Assembly: GCF_009664365.1 (NCBI RefSeq)
Contig: NZ_CP044310.1
Span: forward strand, 4,963,001-5,027,000
Direction: 5' to 3'
Source: Paenibacillus xylanilyticus
Lineage (GTDB): Bacteria; Bacillota; Bacilli; Paenibacillales; Paenibacillaceae
Length of the DNA stretch: 64,000 nt
The notes under the pieces were generated by a model that was not told the DNA's origin, searched no databases, and saw only the letters and a program-made list of their open reading frames with translations. Below are positions 24,831-34,162 of the stretch, piece after piece (the first letter of the stretch is position 1; each line of letters starts with the position of its first letter). The position numbers and the translations under genes were made by a program.

Positions 24831-26150
24831 CTACACTCGGTCTGCGGAGGCACTCTGCCCTGTGCCCCCATCCTTCCGATACTGTGCAGGTGAAATGCCC
24901 ATCACTTTCTTGAACGCCGTGCTGAAATAGTGCTGGGTATCGTAACCGACCCGTTCTGCAATGCTGTGGATAGGCAGTGCCGTTGAATCCAGCAGCTGTA
25001 CTGCTTTGCGGATGCGGGCATGGGTGACCAGGGTTACGAATGTATCGTTTAACTCTTTCTTGAGTACCCGGCTGAGATATACCGAGGAGACTTGCAGACG
25101 CGAAGCGAGCGATTCCAGTGTCAGTTCCCGATCCGCGTACCCTTCATGAATGATCTGCCGAGCTCTGCGCACCAGCGGAGACAAGCGGGCTTCCCCATAG
25201 ATAAGCTCACGGCATAACCGGTAAGCACTCGGGACGTCCTCCAATGCACCTGTATTCTGCTCTACATGAGCATGAACGGCAATATTCAGACAGGCACTGA
25301 TTTTCTGTTCAATGGTGCAATCCAGTTCTTCCGGAGCAGCCTGCCATAGACAGAAGCCAATTAATCCATTCGGGTCCCGGAACAGGACATGGGGAAGATC
25401 TCCCAGCAGTTCACCGATAATATTCTCTACGGCAAACAGAAACAATTGACGATCATTCTCTCGCATAAGGGACTGCCGTGCTTCGGCAGCAGGCCAGCGG
25501 ACGACCCCGATCTGCACAGGCGGATCCGATGGCAGGCGCAGGAACGCAAGCTGCTCTGTCAGATCTTTTCCCTCCGCCCGTCCTTCCAGCCACTCCAGAC
25601 AAAAACGCTGACGCAGCAGCGGAATGTTGCGTTCGATCTGGTCAGCAGCCTGCTTCACGTAGGCCGTACGTCTACGTTCCTCATCCATGCGCTGTTTCAG
25701 GCGCATAAGCGCAGCGTGCAGCCGCTCTGCATCTACCGGCTTTAGGATGTAATCCTCCACGCCAAGTCGCACAGCCTCCTGGGCATAAGCAAACTCATCA
25801 TGCCCGGAGATGATGAGGCAGCGGCAATCCGGACACTCATCCTGGAGGCGACGGATCAGATCAATGCCGTTCAGAAATGGCATGTTCATATCGACTAGAA
25901 GGATATCAATACCGAACTGGACAGCCAGCTCCAGCGCTTCCTCTCCGTCCTCCGCTTCACAGGCAACCTCCATGCCAAGCGCCTCCCAGTCAATGGCATC
26001 CCGAATGCCTTCGCGAATAATCGGTTCATCATCTGCAATCAGCACTTGGTAACGCCGGGCCGACTGCAATGTCTGGGCTGCAGCCACCGATGCTGCCGTA
26101 TTCTCCATCTCTGCTTCTGTCCAAGCTGCTTGGATCATTGCTTCCTTCAT
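24831..26150 (-). CDS. AraC-type response regulator (YesN-like)
   Basis: A 439-residue regulator: a receiver domain at about 34-155 (VLIADDEPIIREGIRDAIDW, phosphoacceptor Asp87 in LLVDMNMP, Lys in ILKPVDA), a linker, and two AraC-type helix-turn-helix units at the C-terminus (LESLASRLQVSSVYLSRVLK and IHSIAERVGYDTQHYFSTAF). A 30-residue extension precedes the receiver, so a later start is possible. Its ATG overlaps the kinase stop (ATGA), giving strict coupling. Probable target: the adjacent sugar transporter operon. Confidence 0.92.
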   Translation of the reverse strand: MKEAMIQAAWTEAEMENTAASVAAAQTLQSARRYQVLIADDEPIIREGIRDAIDWEALGMEVACEAEDGEEALELAVQFGIDILLVDMNMPFLNGIDLIRRLQDECPDCRCLIISGHDEFAYAQEAVRLGVEDYILKPVDAERLHAALMRLKQRMDEERRRTAYVKQAADQIERNIPLLRQRFCLEWLEGRAEGKDLTEQLAFLRLPSDPPVQIGVVRWPAAEARQSLMRENDRQLFLFAVENIIGELLGDLPHVLFRDPNGLIGFCLWQAAPEELDCTIEQKISACLNIAVHAHVEQNTGALEDVPSAYRLCRELIYGEARLSPLVRRARQIIHEGYADRELTLESLASRLQVSSVYLSRVLKKELNDTFVTLVTHARIRKAVQLLDSTALPIHSIAERVGYDTQHYFSTAFKKVMGISPAQYRKDGGTGQSASADRV

Positions 26151-28111
26151 TGACTATCCCGCCTTCCCTCAGTATCGAATTGCCACGCTTGTGGAAGTTC
26201 TTTCATCAACGGCTGAGTGATGGTTACACAAGTCCCTTCACCTTCCCGACTATTCAAACTAATCCCATAATCTTCTCCAAAAGAAAGCCGAAGGCGTGCC
26301 TGTACATTCAGCATGCCATAGCTTTTGCCGCCCTGACCAGCTTCCTGTGTTTCCATGCTTTCCAAGGGTGTACCAAGCAGCTGCGCCATCTCGTGCAGCC
26401 GCTCGCTGGACATCCCGGCGCCATCATCCTGTACCGTCAGAACCAGCTTATGATCTTGTACTTTGGACTCAATTCGAATCTTACCCGGACCTCGTCTGCC
26501 CTTAATCCCGTGATAGATGGCATTTTCCACAATAGGCTGCAGCACCAGCTTAAGCACAAACAGCTCCTTCAGCTCCTCCGGAATCACCAGCTCACATTGA
26601 AGTCGATTCCGGTACCGGGTCTGCTGAATTTGCAGATAACTGGATATATGTTCAACCTCGGATTGCAAGGGAATGAAATCATTGCCTTTGCTGAGCCCGA
26701 TACGAAATAGTCTGGACAGGGCGCCCACCATCTCGGATACATCGTCCACACCTTTCCTTTGTGCCATCCAATGGATCGTATCCAGGGTGTTATATAAAAA
26801 ATGAGGTTTGATATGCTCCTGCAGGCTTCGCATTTCAGCATCCCGTTTTTGCCGCTCCCGTAATTCGTTAAGGGACATGAGCTGCCGGATCTGTGCCAGC
26901 ATTCGGTTAAAACTTCTACCCAGCATGCCGATTTCATCAGCCCGATCGCTCCAGCGGCCGGATCTGAGATTTCCCGTTTCCGCCCTGCGCATATAAGACA
27001 TTAACCGGAAAATAGGCTGAGCGATGGAACTGGAGAACCGAAGGGAAGCACTCAGACCAAAGAGACAGACCACGAACACAAAACTGACAACGTAAAACTG
27101 GATCTGGCGCACTTCCGCTATCGATTCCCTCGCCGGAAATACGCCTACAGTTCTCCATCCTGTAAACGAAGAAGACTGGTACATGAATAACAACTCCTTC
27201 CCATCCGCTTCAGCGTTGAATATTCCGCTATCCCCGGAAGGGAACCACGCGGATGGAATCTGCTCAACAAGGGGGTTGTCGGGCATATAGACACTTCGCC
27301 CTTCTGCATCGGTCACCATCACATATCCGGATTTCCCCAGCGTCACATCTCTGGCGGCCTGAGATACGGTACGCAGTTTCAGGTCAATCATAATGACACC
27401 GAGCACACGTCCTGATGTTTCATCCGTGATGGAACGTGCAACAGACACAATTTCACTATCCTTATACCGAACATGTGTCGTGATGTTGCGCTGTCTCGGT
27501 TGACCCAGCACAGTAAAAATGCCGGCATTCCGGGACGCACCTTGGTACCACTGCTCCTGGACCAGGCTCTGATTGGTTTTCGGGTACATCTCGTTGCTAA
27601 TGTAATCTCCATTTCCATTCACAAGGACAATTCCTGCAATCTCCGGATACAATGTCGTGAATCCCTGCAAAAACTGCTTGATCCCATACAGTTGATCCTG
27701 ATCTGTGGACTGGTTCGAATCGCCACCGGATACCGCTGCTCCAGTATGACCGTCAAACTCCGTTTTCCCTTCCATGAACGCACGGATATCCGGGTCAAAC
27801 GCGATCAGATAGGTCATGTTTTGCAAATTCTCCATCTTGCTGTCGAGTGCTTCATTGACTTTGCCGATCAGCTGCATCGTGTGTCCCTCGACCTGCCTTT
27901 CAACAATCCGTTCCACAGTCCAGTTCACCAGCAGTCCGAGTCCCATTGAAGGAACGATGGCAAAAAGCAAAAAGAGCAGCATCAGCTGATAGCGCAGCGG
28001 CATATTACGCAAACGCAGCCTCTGCAATCCGCTCTTCATTCGAAAACGAATTTTCTTCCAGCCGAGGGGCATTCGAGAACGATGTTCTGTTTTATTTGGC
28101 ATAATAATCAT
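26147..28111 (-). CDS. YesM-type membrane sensor histidine kinase
   Basis: A 654-residue kinase: helix 1 near 40-63, an extracellular dCache-like sensor (about 65-335), helix 2 near 338-358, HAMP (about 360-415), a His_kinase domain with LQEHIKPHFLYNTLDTIHWM (phospho-His437), and an HATPase with VLQPIVENAIYHGI (N-box) and DDGAGM (G1). It pairs with the YesN-like regulator downstream. The start at 28111 lies inside the end of the binding-protein gene (20-bp overlap) without an own ribosome binding site, so it is translated by coupling. Confidence 0.93.
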   Translation of the reverse strand: MIIMPNKTEHRSRMPLGWKKIRFRMKSGLQRLRLRNMPLRYQLMLLFLLFAIVPSMGLGLLVNWTVERIVERQVEGHTMQLIGKVNEALDSKMENLQNMTYLIAFDPDIRAFMEGKTEFDGHTGAAVSGGDSNQSTDQDQLYGIKQFLQGFTTLYPEIAGIVLVNGNGDYISNEMYPKTNQSLVQEQWYQGASRNAGIFTVLGQPRQRNITTHVRYKDSEIVSVARSITDETSGRVLGVIMIDLKLRTVSQAARDVTLGKSGYVMVTDAEGRSVYMPDNPLVEQIPSAWFPSGDSGIFNAEADGKELLFMYQSSSFTGWRTVGVFPARESIAEVRQIQFYVVSFVFVVCLFGLSASLRFSSSIAQPIFRLMSYMRRAETGNLRSGRWSDRADEIGMLGRSFNRMLAQIRQLMSLNELRERQKRDAEMRSLQEHIKPHFLYNTLDTIHWMAQRKGVDDVSEMVGALSRLFRIGLSKGNDFIPLQSEVEHISSYLQIQQTRYRNRLQCELVIPEELKELFVLKLVLQPIVENAIYHGIKGRRGPGKIRIESKVQDHKLVLTVQDDGAGMSSERLHEMAQLLGTPLESMETQEAGQGGKSYGMLNVQARLRLSFGEDYGISLNSREGEGTCVTITQPLMKELPQAWQFDTEGRRDSQ

Positions 28112-29111
28112 CTACATTCGATCGTGTCACGACAGAGATTCCGGTATCCACCCTGACCGGCAGCGGTGCATTTTCATCGGAAGAAGACGGTGCAGGTACG
28201 GTCAGTTGGTGGTGCAAATGAAACAGGTATTGAAGGGACCAGTAGCCCATGTTCCAGGTCCCCTGTGCGATCGTTGCAGAGATCGTGCCGCTCTTGATCA
28301 TGTCCAGTGTTGCTTTATTGGTATCAAAGGATATGATCTGCAGCGGGTAACCTGCATCCCCATTCTGAACCGCTTCACCAACGCCAGCTGCTCCTGTCGC
28401 TTCGGTTACAAAAATACCGCCGAGATCCGGATATGTCTTCATCATTCTAAGAGCTTCATCTCTTGATTTCATTGCATCTCCGTGCCCGTCCGCGACTTCA
28501 ACAACCTTCATGGAAGGGTACCGATCACGGATGGTATCGCGGAACCCTTCCGTTCGCTCCTCATGATTTTGCTGTCCCGGCATGGTCAGAACAGCGACTT
28601 CTCCCTCCCGTCCGAGAAGCTCGGCCATTTTGTCCGCAGCAGTCACCCCTGCTTGATAATTGTCCGTGCCGAGAAAAGAATATGCCCTGCTGTCCGGGGC
28701 ATCCGCATCAAACAAAACTACCGGAATACCTGCATCCAATGCTTTGTTAATCACAGGAATAAGCGATTGCGGGTCAATGGCGGAGATGGCGATGCCTGCC
28801 GGTTTCCGTGCAATCGCTTGCTCAATGATCGTGGTCTGTTCCTTCGGGTCATATCGGGTAGCTCCCCGATACTCCACGGTTACTCCGAGCGCATCACCCG
28901 CATCCTCGAAGCCTTTGAGCACACTTTTCCAATATTCCAAGCCGGACTGAAATGTGATCATGATGTATGTTTCACCAATATCTCCACGCAGTCCCTTGGC
29001 TTCCCAAGAGCCATTCGCTTCGCTTGCGTATTCATACCTGAGTACGTACAGTGCAAAAGCCGAGATAAGTAAAATGTAGACCAGCAATGTCTTTTTCATA
29101 TTCGTTTTCAC
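28092..29111 (-). CDS. Membrane-anchored sugar-binding sensor protein of the kinase operon
   Basis: A 339-residue type I periplasmic-binding protein of the ribose-binding family: YIMITFQSGLEYWKSVLKGF, IIEQAIARKPAGIAISAIDP, VLFDADAPDSRAYSFLGTDN and a hinge IISFDTNKATLDMIKSGTIS. The N-terminus has one hydrophobic helix (LLVYILLISAFALYVL) but no lipobox cysteine or evident cleavage site, so it is probably tethered. It is co-transcribed with the kinase and regulator and not with a permease, which points to ligand presentation to the kinase rather than transport. Confidence 0.88.
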   Translation of the reverse strand: MKTNMKKTLLVYILLISAFALYVLRYEYASEANGSWEAKGLRGDIGETYIMITFQSGLEYWKSVLKGFEDAGDALGVTVEYRGATRYDPKEQTTIIEQAIARKPAGIAISAIDPQSLIPVINKALDAGIPVVLFDADAPDSRAYSFLGTDNYQAGVTAADKMAELLGREGEVAVLTMPGQQNHEERTEGFRDTIRDRYPSMKVVEVADGHGDAMKSRDEALRMMKTYPDLGGIFVTEATGAAGVGEAVQNGDAGYPLQIISFDTNKATLDMIKSGTISATIAQGTWNMGYWSLQYLFHLHHQLTVPAPSSSDENAPLPVRVDTGISVVTRSNVDDYYAK

Positions 29112-29147
29112 ATCCTTGAGATCTGTCCACTTGTGTTTCGCTTAAAT

Positions 29148-29183
29148 TGTAAACGCAAACACGCAAAAAAGAAACCGCTTTCC
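29148..29183 (-). promoter_or_regulatory. Two cre-like sites upstream of the sensor operon
   Basis: Reading the plus strand, TGTAAACGCAAACA (29148-29161) matches cre at 13 of 14 positions and AGAAACCGCTTTCC (29170-29183) at 12 of 14. They are 22 bp apart, two helical turns, and 37-72 bp upstream of the sensor-protein start. CcpA control is inferred. Confidence 0.5.
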
Positions 29184-29306
29184 TCTCTAACCAACGTATC
29201 TTCCTATTTTCGATCTCAGGTTGTACTGCTGCAATAATGTACTATCGGTTCAACCATCCCCGCAGTATGATCATGAAACTACAACCCGGGGAGGCACTAT
29301 GAAACG

Positions 29307-29888
29307 ATGAATCTTACCTCTTTTTTAATTTATTGCATTGTGGTTACCTTTACGCCAGGACCCAGCAATATTGTCATTTTATCTTCAGTTCAGCACGCGG
29401 GTGCACGCAAAACCATGCATTATGTGTGGGGAGCCACCGTGGCATTTGGTATGCTGCTTGCCGCATCGGCTTTCCTCAATCATCTTCTGGCGGGCATCTT
29501 GCCCAGTCTTCTTCATGTAATGCAGATCGTTGGTAGCCTGTATATGCTGTACCTCGCCTATCAGATCTACAAGATGGGATCTTCCGAGGAGGCACCGAAG
29601 CAGGCAACCGGATTTGTGAGCGGTTTAATCATGCAGTTTGTGAATCCGAAAGTAATTCTGTTCACGTTCACCGTCATCCCCAGCTATGTGCTGCCCTATT
29701 ATGACACCTCGCTGTCCACGGTGCTGTTTGTCTGTCTCATCACATTGATTGGAATTTTGGCCTTTACCAGCTGGGTTGTTTTCGGCTCTGTGTTCAGGCA
29801 ATTTTTGCATGATCATCAAAAAGCTTTTAGTATCGTGATGGCTCTCTTTTTGGTATACTCAGCCATTATGGTATCGGGACTCATCTAG
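29307..29888 (+). CDS. LysE/RhtB family amino-acid exporter
   Basis: A 193-residue membrane protein with six hydrophobic segments and the family start CIVVTFTPGPSNIVILSSVQ, the loop KTMHYVWGATVAFGMLL and LIMQFVNPKVILFTFTVIPS. The family exports amino acids or related metabolites; substrate unknown. GGGAGG lies 11 nt upstream. The AraC regulator starts 18 bp after the stop, so both are probably co-transcribed. Confidence 0.9.
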   Translation: MNLTSFLIYCIVVTFTPGPSNIVILSSVQHAGARKTMHYVWGATVAFGMLLAASAFLNHLLAGILPSLLHVMQIVGSLYMLYLAYQIYKMGSSEEAPKQATGFVSGLIMQFVNPKVILFTFTVIPSYVLPYYDTSLSTVLFVCLITLIGILAFTSWVVFGSVFRQFLHDHQKAFSIVMALFLVYSAIMVSGLI

Positions 29889-29906
29889 ATTGGAGGTATG
29901 CATGGA

Positions 29907-30683
29907 GTGGAGCTGTTCAATTATAAGAAGTCGTCTGATGTCCTGGCCCTTTCGGCCAGTTTTACGGATTTTACGTATAAGAAGCACTGTCACGAGGAAT
30001 ATGCGGTTGGTGTGACACTGCGCGGTATTCAGCAGTACCATCTGGACGGTCATTATCAGGCTTCTCACCAGAACGGTGTCATGCTGTTTAATCGGGAGCA
30101 GTCCCATGATGGCAGTTCTTACGACAAGGCTGGTATTGACTACGTCATGTTGTATCTGAAGCCGGAGGTGGTAGAAGACATTCTGGGGAAAAAGGAATTG
30201 CGTTTCTCCACTCCCATTGTCTATGATCCTCAGCTGGCACGAAGTATTCTCATGCTGAACCGTGCCGTTCAGAGCGGGCAGGATGAAGCCAAATGCAGTG
30301 AACTTCTCTTCAGCCTCGTACATCAGCTGTCCCGGTCGGAGATCGATACTCACATTCCCGGACCTGGTGACGGGCTTGTCCGAAAGGCCAAAGAAATGAT
30401 GTTCAGCAGGTTCGATGATGTGCTGAAACTGGATGATCTCTATACCGAGTTTAATATGTCCAAGTTTCAGTTTATCCGGGAATTCAAGTCACATGCCGGC
30501 ATATCACCCTACCAGTTCTTCCTGAACTGCAAGGTTGAACATGCCCGGCAGGCCATAGAGAAGCATAAGGATGTCTACTCCGCGGTAGCCGAATGCGGAT
30601 TCGTCGATCTTACGCATTTGAACAGACATTTTAAGCGTGTCTTCGGTGTTACCGCCTATGAATATATGCTTCAACTGAACTGA
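29907..30683 (+). CDS. AraC family transcriptional regulator with cupin sensor domain
   Basis: A protein of about 258 residues. The N-terminal cupin shows KKHCHEEYAVGVTLRGIQQY and VMLFNREQSHDG. The C-terminal double helix-turn-helix shows LDDLYTEFNMSKFQFIREFK and VAECGFVDLTHLNRHFKRVF. GGAGGT at 29892-29897 directly abuts an ATG at 29898 but lies 9 nt from a GTG at 29907, so the GTG is the likelier start. Regulators of this type often sit next to LysE exporters and control them; the ligand is unknown. Confidence 0.88.
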   Translation: MELFNYKKSSDVLALSASFTDFTYKKHCHEEYAVGVTLRGIQQYHLDGHYQASHQNGVMLFNREQSHDGSSYDKAGIDYVMLYLKPEVVEDILGKKELRFSTPIVYDPQLARSILMLNRAVQSGQDEAKCSELLFSLVHQLSRSEIDTHIPGPGDGLVRKAKEMMFSRFDDVLKLDDLYTEFNMSKFQFIREFKSHAGISPYQFFLNCKVEHARQAIEKHKDVYSAVAECGFVDLTHLNRHFKRVFGVTAYEYMLQLN

Positions 30684-30797
30684 GTCGCTAACCTTTTTGT
30701 TCAAGCAATATTTAAGGCGAAATGATAGCATAATATCCATATCGTATGGCTGGCGGCCCAACATATGAAATTCAAACATCCTGGAGGAACATGACAT

Positions 30798-31466
30798 TTG
30801 AACCAGCAAGGAAAAAAGGCCTTCTCTATCCCGCTGCTCCTTGCAGCATTGAGCCTTACCGTATTTGCACTGATTGCCCTGTCTATCAGTGATAACCAGA
30901 TCCACCGGTTTGATGATAACCTGATTGGATGGATACAAGGGATGGAAGCTCCCGGAATGACCAACTGGATGCAGGTCTTCACCTGGATTGGCAGCGGATT
31001 GCCTGTGATCATCATAATGATCATCTCCATGGTGGTCTTATATCTTTTCCTGGGACACCGACGGGAACTTCTGTTTTTGGCAGCAGTCATCGCAGGCTCC
31101 ACGTTGCTGAACACCCTGTTGAAACTGGCGTTTCAGCGTGCCAGGCCCACTATTCACCGCATCATCGAAGCGAGCGGTTACAGCTTCCCAAGTGGACACT
31201 CCATGGCAGCGTTCAGCCTATATAGTGGACTTGCCTTTCTGATCTGGAAGCATATCCCGACAGCAGCAGGCCGGGTTATCATGATCATCGTGAGTGCAGC
31301 CTTTATTCTGACCATTGGCATGAGCCGAATTTATCTGGGGGTTCATTATCCCAGTGATGTCATCGGAGGTTACTTTCTGAGCGGCAGCTGGCTGGCCATT
31401 TGCATTTGGTTTTATCAGCGTTATGCAGAGCGGCTCTCCCTGCTTCATTCCAAACCTCTGACATAG
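30798..31466 (+). CDS. PAP2 family phosphatase (PgpB/BcrC-like)
   Basis: A 222-residue membrane phosphatase with the three catalytic motifs: KLAFQRARP (109-117), PSGHS (131-135) and SRIYLGVHYPSD (176-187). About six transmembrane helices. It hydrolyses lipid phosphates such as undecaprenyl pyrophosphate or phosphatidylglycerophosphate; which one is not decidable. The start is TTG, chosen because GGAGG lies 10 nt upstream and the nearby ATG is out of frame. Confidence 0.9.
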   Translation: MNQQGKKAFSIPLLLAALSLTVFALIALSISDNQIHRFDDNLIGWIQGMEAPGMTNWMQVFTWIGSGLPVIIIMIISMVVLYLFLGHRRELLFLAAVIAGSTLLNTLLKLAFQRARPTIHRIIEASGYSFPSGHSMAAFSLYSGLAFLIWKHIPTAAGRVIMIIVSAAFILTIGMSRIYLGVHYPSDVIGGYFLSGSWLAICIWFYQRYAERLSLLHSKPLT

Positions 31467-31490
31467 AACATCAAAATTAGAACATAGGTA

Positions 31491-31530
31491 AGACCCGCTA
31501 TCCTCAAAGCTGAGGTCAGAGCGGGTTTTC
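31491..31530 (+). terminator. Terminator of the PAP2 gene
   Basis: ACCCGCT-CCTCA pairs with TGAGG-AGCGGGT around AAGC, followed by TTTTCCCGTTTTT. The germination operon converges on it from the other side. Confidence 0.8.
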
Positions 31531-31536
31531 CCGTTT

Positions 31537-32658
31537 TTATTCCTGAATACCATCCTGGACGAGCGTCAGCTCCACGTGGGCCCGAATATCCATCGAGCCA
31601 TAATCCTTATAGAACGTTTCATTGTCCCAGTGGTGCGTACAACTTCTCACATACTCTCCAAACCCGAACGGGTCCACATTCTCTCTCTGGCACTTGCGGA
31701 TCAGTTGATTGATTTTGGCTTCCATATGCCTTTTCATTTCTGATTCCAGTTCCTTCATCTCCTTGCCGGATAACAGAAAATCATTCCGTGAAGCCTTAAT
31801 CACAGATGCACTGATGTGAATCTTTGAATCCAGCGCTGCTGCTGGGGTGTCTGAACGCATCCGATGCTTCACGGAGGAAGATAAAATTTTGATTAGGGCA
31901 TCATTGTCTGTTGTATTAGCCGTTTGCCTCTGTGCCCCCTCAACCTCATTGATCTGTGCAAGAAACTTGCCATTCTTGGCATCCTCCGTAAGCAGCTTCA
32001 AACCAAGCCCCTCTTCATCACTCAGCTGAAGTACAGCTTTTTCCCCTTTGAAAACCACGAGACCATCAAGCATAATTTTATCCTGATCGTTCAAGCGAAG
32101 CCGAGGGAGATAAATATCCTGTCCTTTGCTGAAATATTGGAACAACGTCTGATGCAGACTGAAGTGAGGCAGATTGGCAAAATTGCCGTTTTGCTCGATT
32201 AACTTCATCAGATACAGCGGATCATGAGCGGGAATGGATGCCTTAATGATATCCAGCGCCCTTCCTTCCGCTACGGCAAACTGCATACGTCTGGACACCC
32301 GGGTATTATGGGATAACACGCGCAGAATATCGCCTATCCCGTGTTTCGCATAGTCCTCCCCCAGCACCATCATTCTTAATTGGCCATACTCAATAGGTTC
32401 TTTCGCCTGCATATTCATTCTTGGCATGACATCGAAGCTGTTGGTTGAGTCGATCTCCAGCAGTTCGACATCACTCTTGTCCTTCTCGGTATACTCACCG
32501 ATGAGCACGCTGTTGTGAATTTGTTTATCTTGCAAATCGTAAGCGGAAGTTAGGACGAGGCTGATCTCATTCACAATGCTCGTATCCTGGCAGGAGCTGA
32601 GCAGCAGCATCCCCATTACCCACATTACGGCAAGGAACCATTGGGATAGACGTTTCAT
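31537..32658 (-). CDS. Ger(x)C family spore germination lipoprotein
   Basis: A 373-residue GerC-type subunit of a germinant receptor. Signal peptide with lipobox LLSSC near residue 23, followed by the family pattern of three domains, including HGIGDILRVLSHNTRVSRRM and the C-terminal RSCTHHWDNETFYKDYGSMD and VHVELTLV-like end. The ATG at 32658 lies 7 nt after GAGGAG within the end of the GerA-type gene; the longer frame to 32673 is less likely. Located in the spore inner membrane, where it acts with the GerA- and GerB-type subunits encoded upstream. Confidence 0.9.
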   Translation of the reverse strand: MKRLSQWFLAVMWVMGMLLLSSCQDTSIVNEISLVLTSAYDLQDKQIHNSVLIGEYTEKDKSDVELLEIDSTNSFDVMPRMNMQAKEPIEYGQLRMMVLGEDYAKHGIGDILRVLSHNTRVSRRMQFAVAEGRALDIIKASIPAHDPLYLMKLIEQNGNFANLPHFSLHQTLFQYFSKGQDIYLPRLRLNDQDKIMLDGLVVFKGEKAVLQLSDEEGLGLKLLTEDAKNGKFLAQINEVEGAQRQTANTTDNDALIKILSSSVKHRMRSDTPAAALDSKIHISASVIKASRNDFLLSGKEMKELESEMKRHMEAKINQLIRKCQRENVDPFGFGEYVRSCTHHWDNETFYKDYGSMDIRAHVELTLVQDGIQE

Positions 32659-32662
32659 ACGC

Positions 32663-34162
32663 TCACTCCTCATCCAGTTGATTCGTTTGGTGAACCCTTC
32701 CCGGCTTGTAGCGGATGAAGGAGAGCGGCCTTAAATAGCTCGGCCTCTTATCCGTCTGTTGATAGGAAGCACGAATCAGACTGTCTTTCAGATCCCTGAA
32801 CCGCATTGGATAGAAAGGAGCCATATAAGGTGACCCCAGAGACTTTAATCGCGACAGATGGACGAGGAGGAAGCACAGTCCGATCGCAATCCCGAATGCG
32901 CCCCAGATGGCAGCCAGTATAATGATCGGAAATCGCAGAAAACGAATGGCATTGGACATTTTATAGATCGGTGTCACAAACGAAGCCAGTGCAGACAAGG
33001 ACACGATGATGATCAGTACGTTGCTCGTAAGTGCGGCCTCCACGGCAGCCTGTCCAAGAATGATCCCGCCAACAATACCCAGTGTTTGTCCGATCCGGTT
33101 CGGCAGTCTGGCTCCTGCTTCACGCAAGAATTCAATTGTCGTCTCCAGAAATATGGCTTCCACAAAAGGGGGAAACGGTACATTTTGTCTGGATGAGATC
33201 AACTTGCCAAGCAGCTCCTTGGGTATGACTTCATAGTGAAAGGTCATTAATGCCACATAGAGGGCTGAGGCAAACAGCGAGAAAATGACGCCAAAAATGC
33301 GAATCAACCGAAAAAAAGATCCAAGCGCCCACGGCAGATAATAATCTTCCGGCGAGACAAAAAAATCAAACAACGTGGATGGCCCTGTAATAAAACTTGG
33401 CGAGCCTTCACTGATGACCGCTACTTGCCCGGTGATCAGGGCATAGATGACTCTGTCCCTCCGTTCGGTCGTCGTAAACAAGGGGAACGGCGTAAGTGAG
33501 TTATCTGCGATCAGTTGATCCAACTGTGACGTATCCAAGACAGCATCAAAGTCGATTCCCTTCAATCTGTCCTCCATCCTGCTGACGTTCTCGGGATCAG
33601 CAATACCATCCATATACAGAATGGCCACTTGGGATTGGGACAAGGAGCCCAGTGTCATTTCCTTGATGATCAGATTAGGTGTTCGCAGCTGTGTACGGAT
33701 CAGATGCAGGTTAACCGGCATTGCCTCGACGAATCCAACCTTGGGTCCGATCACGCTAAATTCATTTTCCGTGTCGTTATCACTTCGTATCCCTTCCTTG
33801 CCTGGCATGGGAACCACAATGCACTCATGGGTCTGTCCGCACTGCCGGATAAGCAGGCTGCCTTGAAGAAGGAATTGGACCATTTCCTCGTCTTGATTAG
33901 TAAGGTTCGTTTCCTCTATGGGAATATGCAAGAGCACATCATGCAAATTCACTTCTTCGCTTGAAGGGATGCGTTCCTGCAGGGAGTGGATGGCTACTTC
34001 AAGGAGATGACTGTCCACGAGTGTTTTATAGTAGCAAACTTCAAGGGCCAGTCCGGAGACGGTCATCGTACTTATGATAAAATCATCAGAGCGACGGCAT
34101 GGATCGAGCGGGTCATGAGATGTACTGGACATCTGTTGGTTGTCACTGGCAGGTGAACTCAT
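32663..34162 (-). CDS. GerA family spore germination protein
   Basis: A 499-residue GerA-type subunit. The soluble N-terminal domain (to about 290) contains ILYMDGIADPENVSRMEDRL and FPLFTTTERRDRVIYALITG. A membrane region follows with the family motif SRQNVPFPPFVEAIFLETTI and helices around 300-455. GerA-type proteins form the pentameric nutrient-gated ion channel of spore germination. Its first 4 bases overlap the GerB-type gene, and it is followed by the GerC-type gene at a 4-bp gap. Confidence 0.93.
   Translation of the reverse strand: MSSPASDNQQMSSTSHDPLDPCRRSDDFIISTMTVSGLALEVCYYKTLVDSHLLEVAIHSLQERIPSSEEVNLHDVLLHIPIEETNLTNQDEEMVQFLLQGSLLIRQCGQTHECIVVPMPGKEGIRSDNDTENEFSVIGPKVGFVEAMPVNLHLIRTQLRTPNLIIKEMTLGSLSQSQVAILYMDGIADPENVSRMEDRLKGIDFDAVLDTSQLDQLIADNSLTPFPLFTTTERRDRVIYALITGQVAVISEGSPSFITGPSTLFDFFVSPEDYYLPWALGSFFRLIRIFGVIFSLFASALYVALMTFHYEVIPKELLGKLISSRQNVPFPPFVEAIFLETTIEFLREAGARLPNRIGQTLGIVGGIILGQAAVEAALTSNVLIIIVSLSALASFVTPIYKMSNAIRFLRFPIIILAAIWGAFGIAIGLCFLLVHLSRLKSLGSPYMAPFYPMRFRDLKDSLIRASYQQTDKRPSYLRPLSFIRYKPGRVHQTNQLDEE

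Noticed and set aside
24650..24871. Minus-strand 73-codon ORF between the sensor operon and the sugar transporter
   Set aside because: It spans an intrinsic terminator and overlaps the end of the response regulator gene; no ribosome binding site and no recognisable product.
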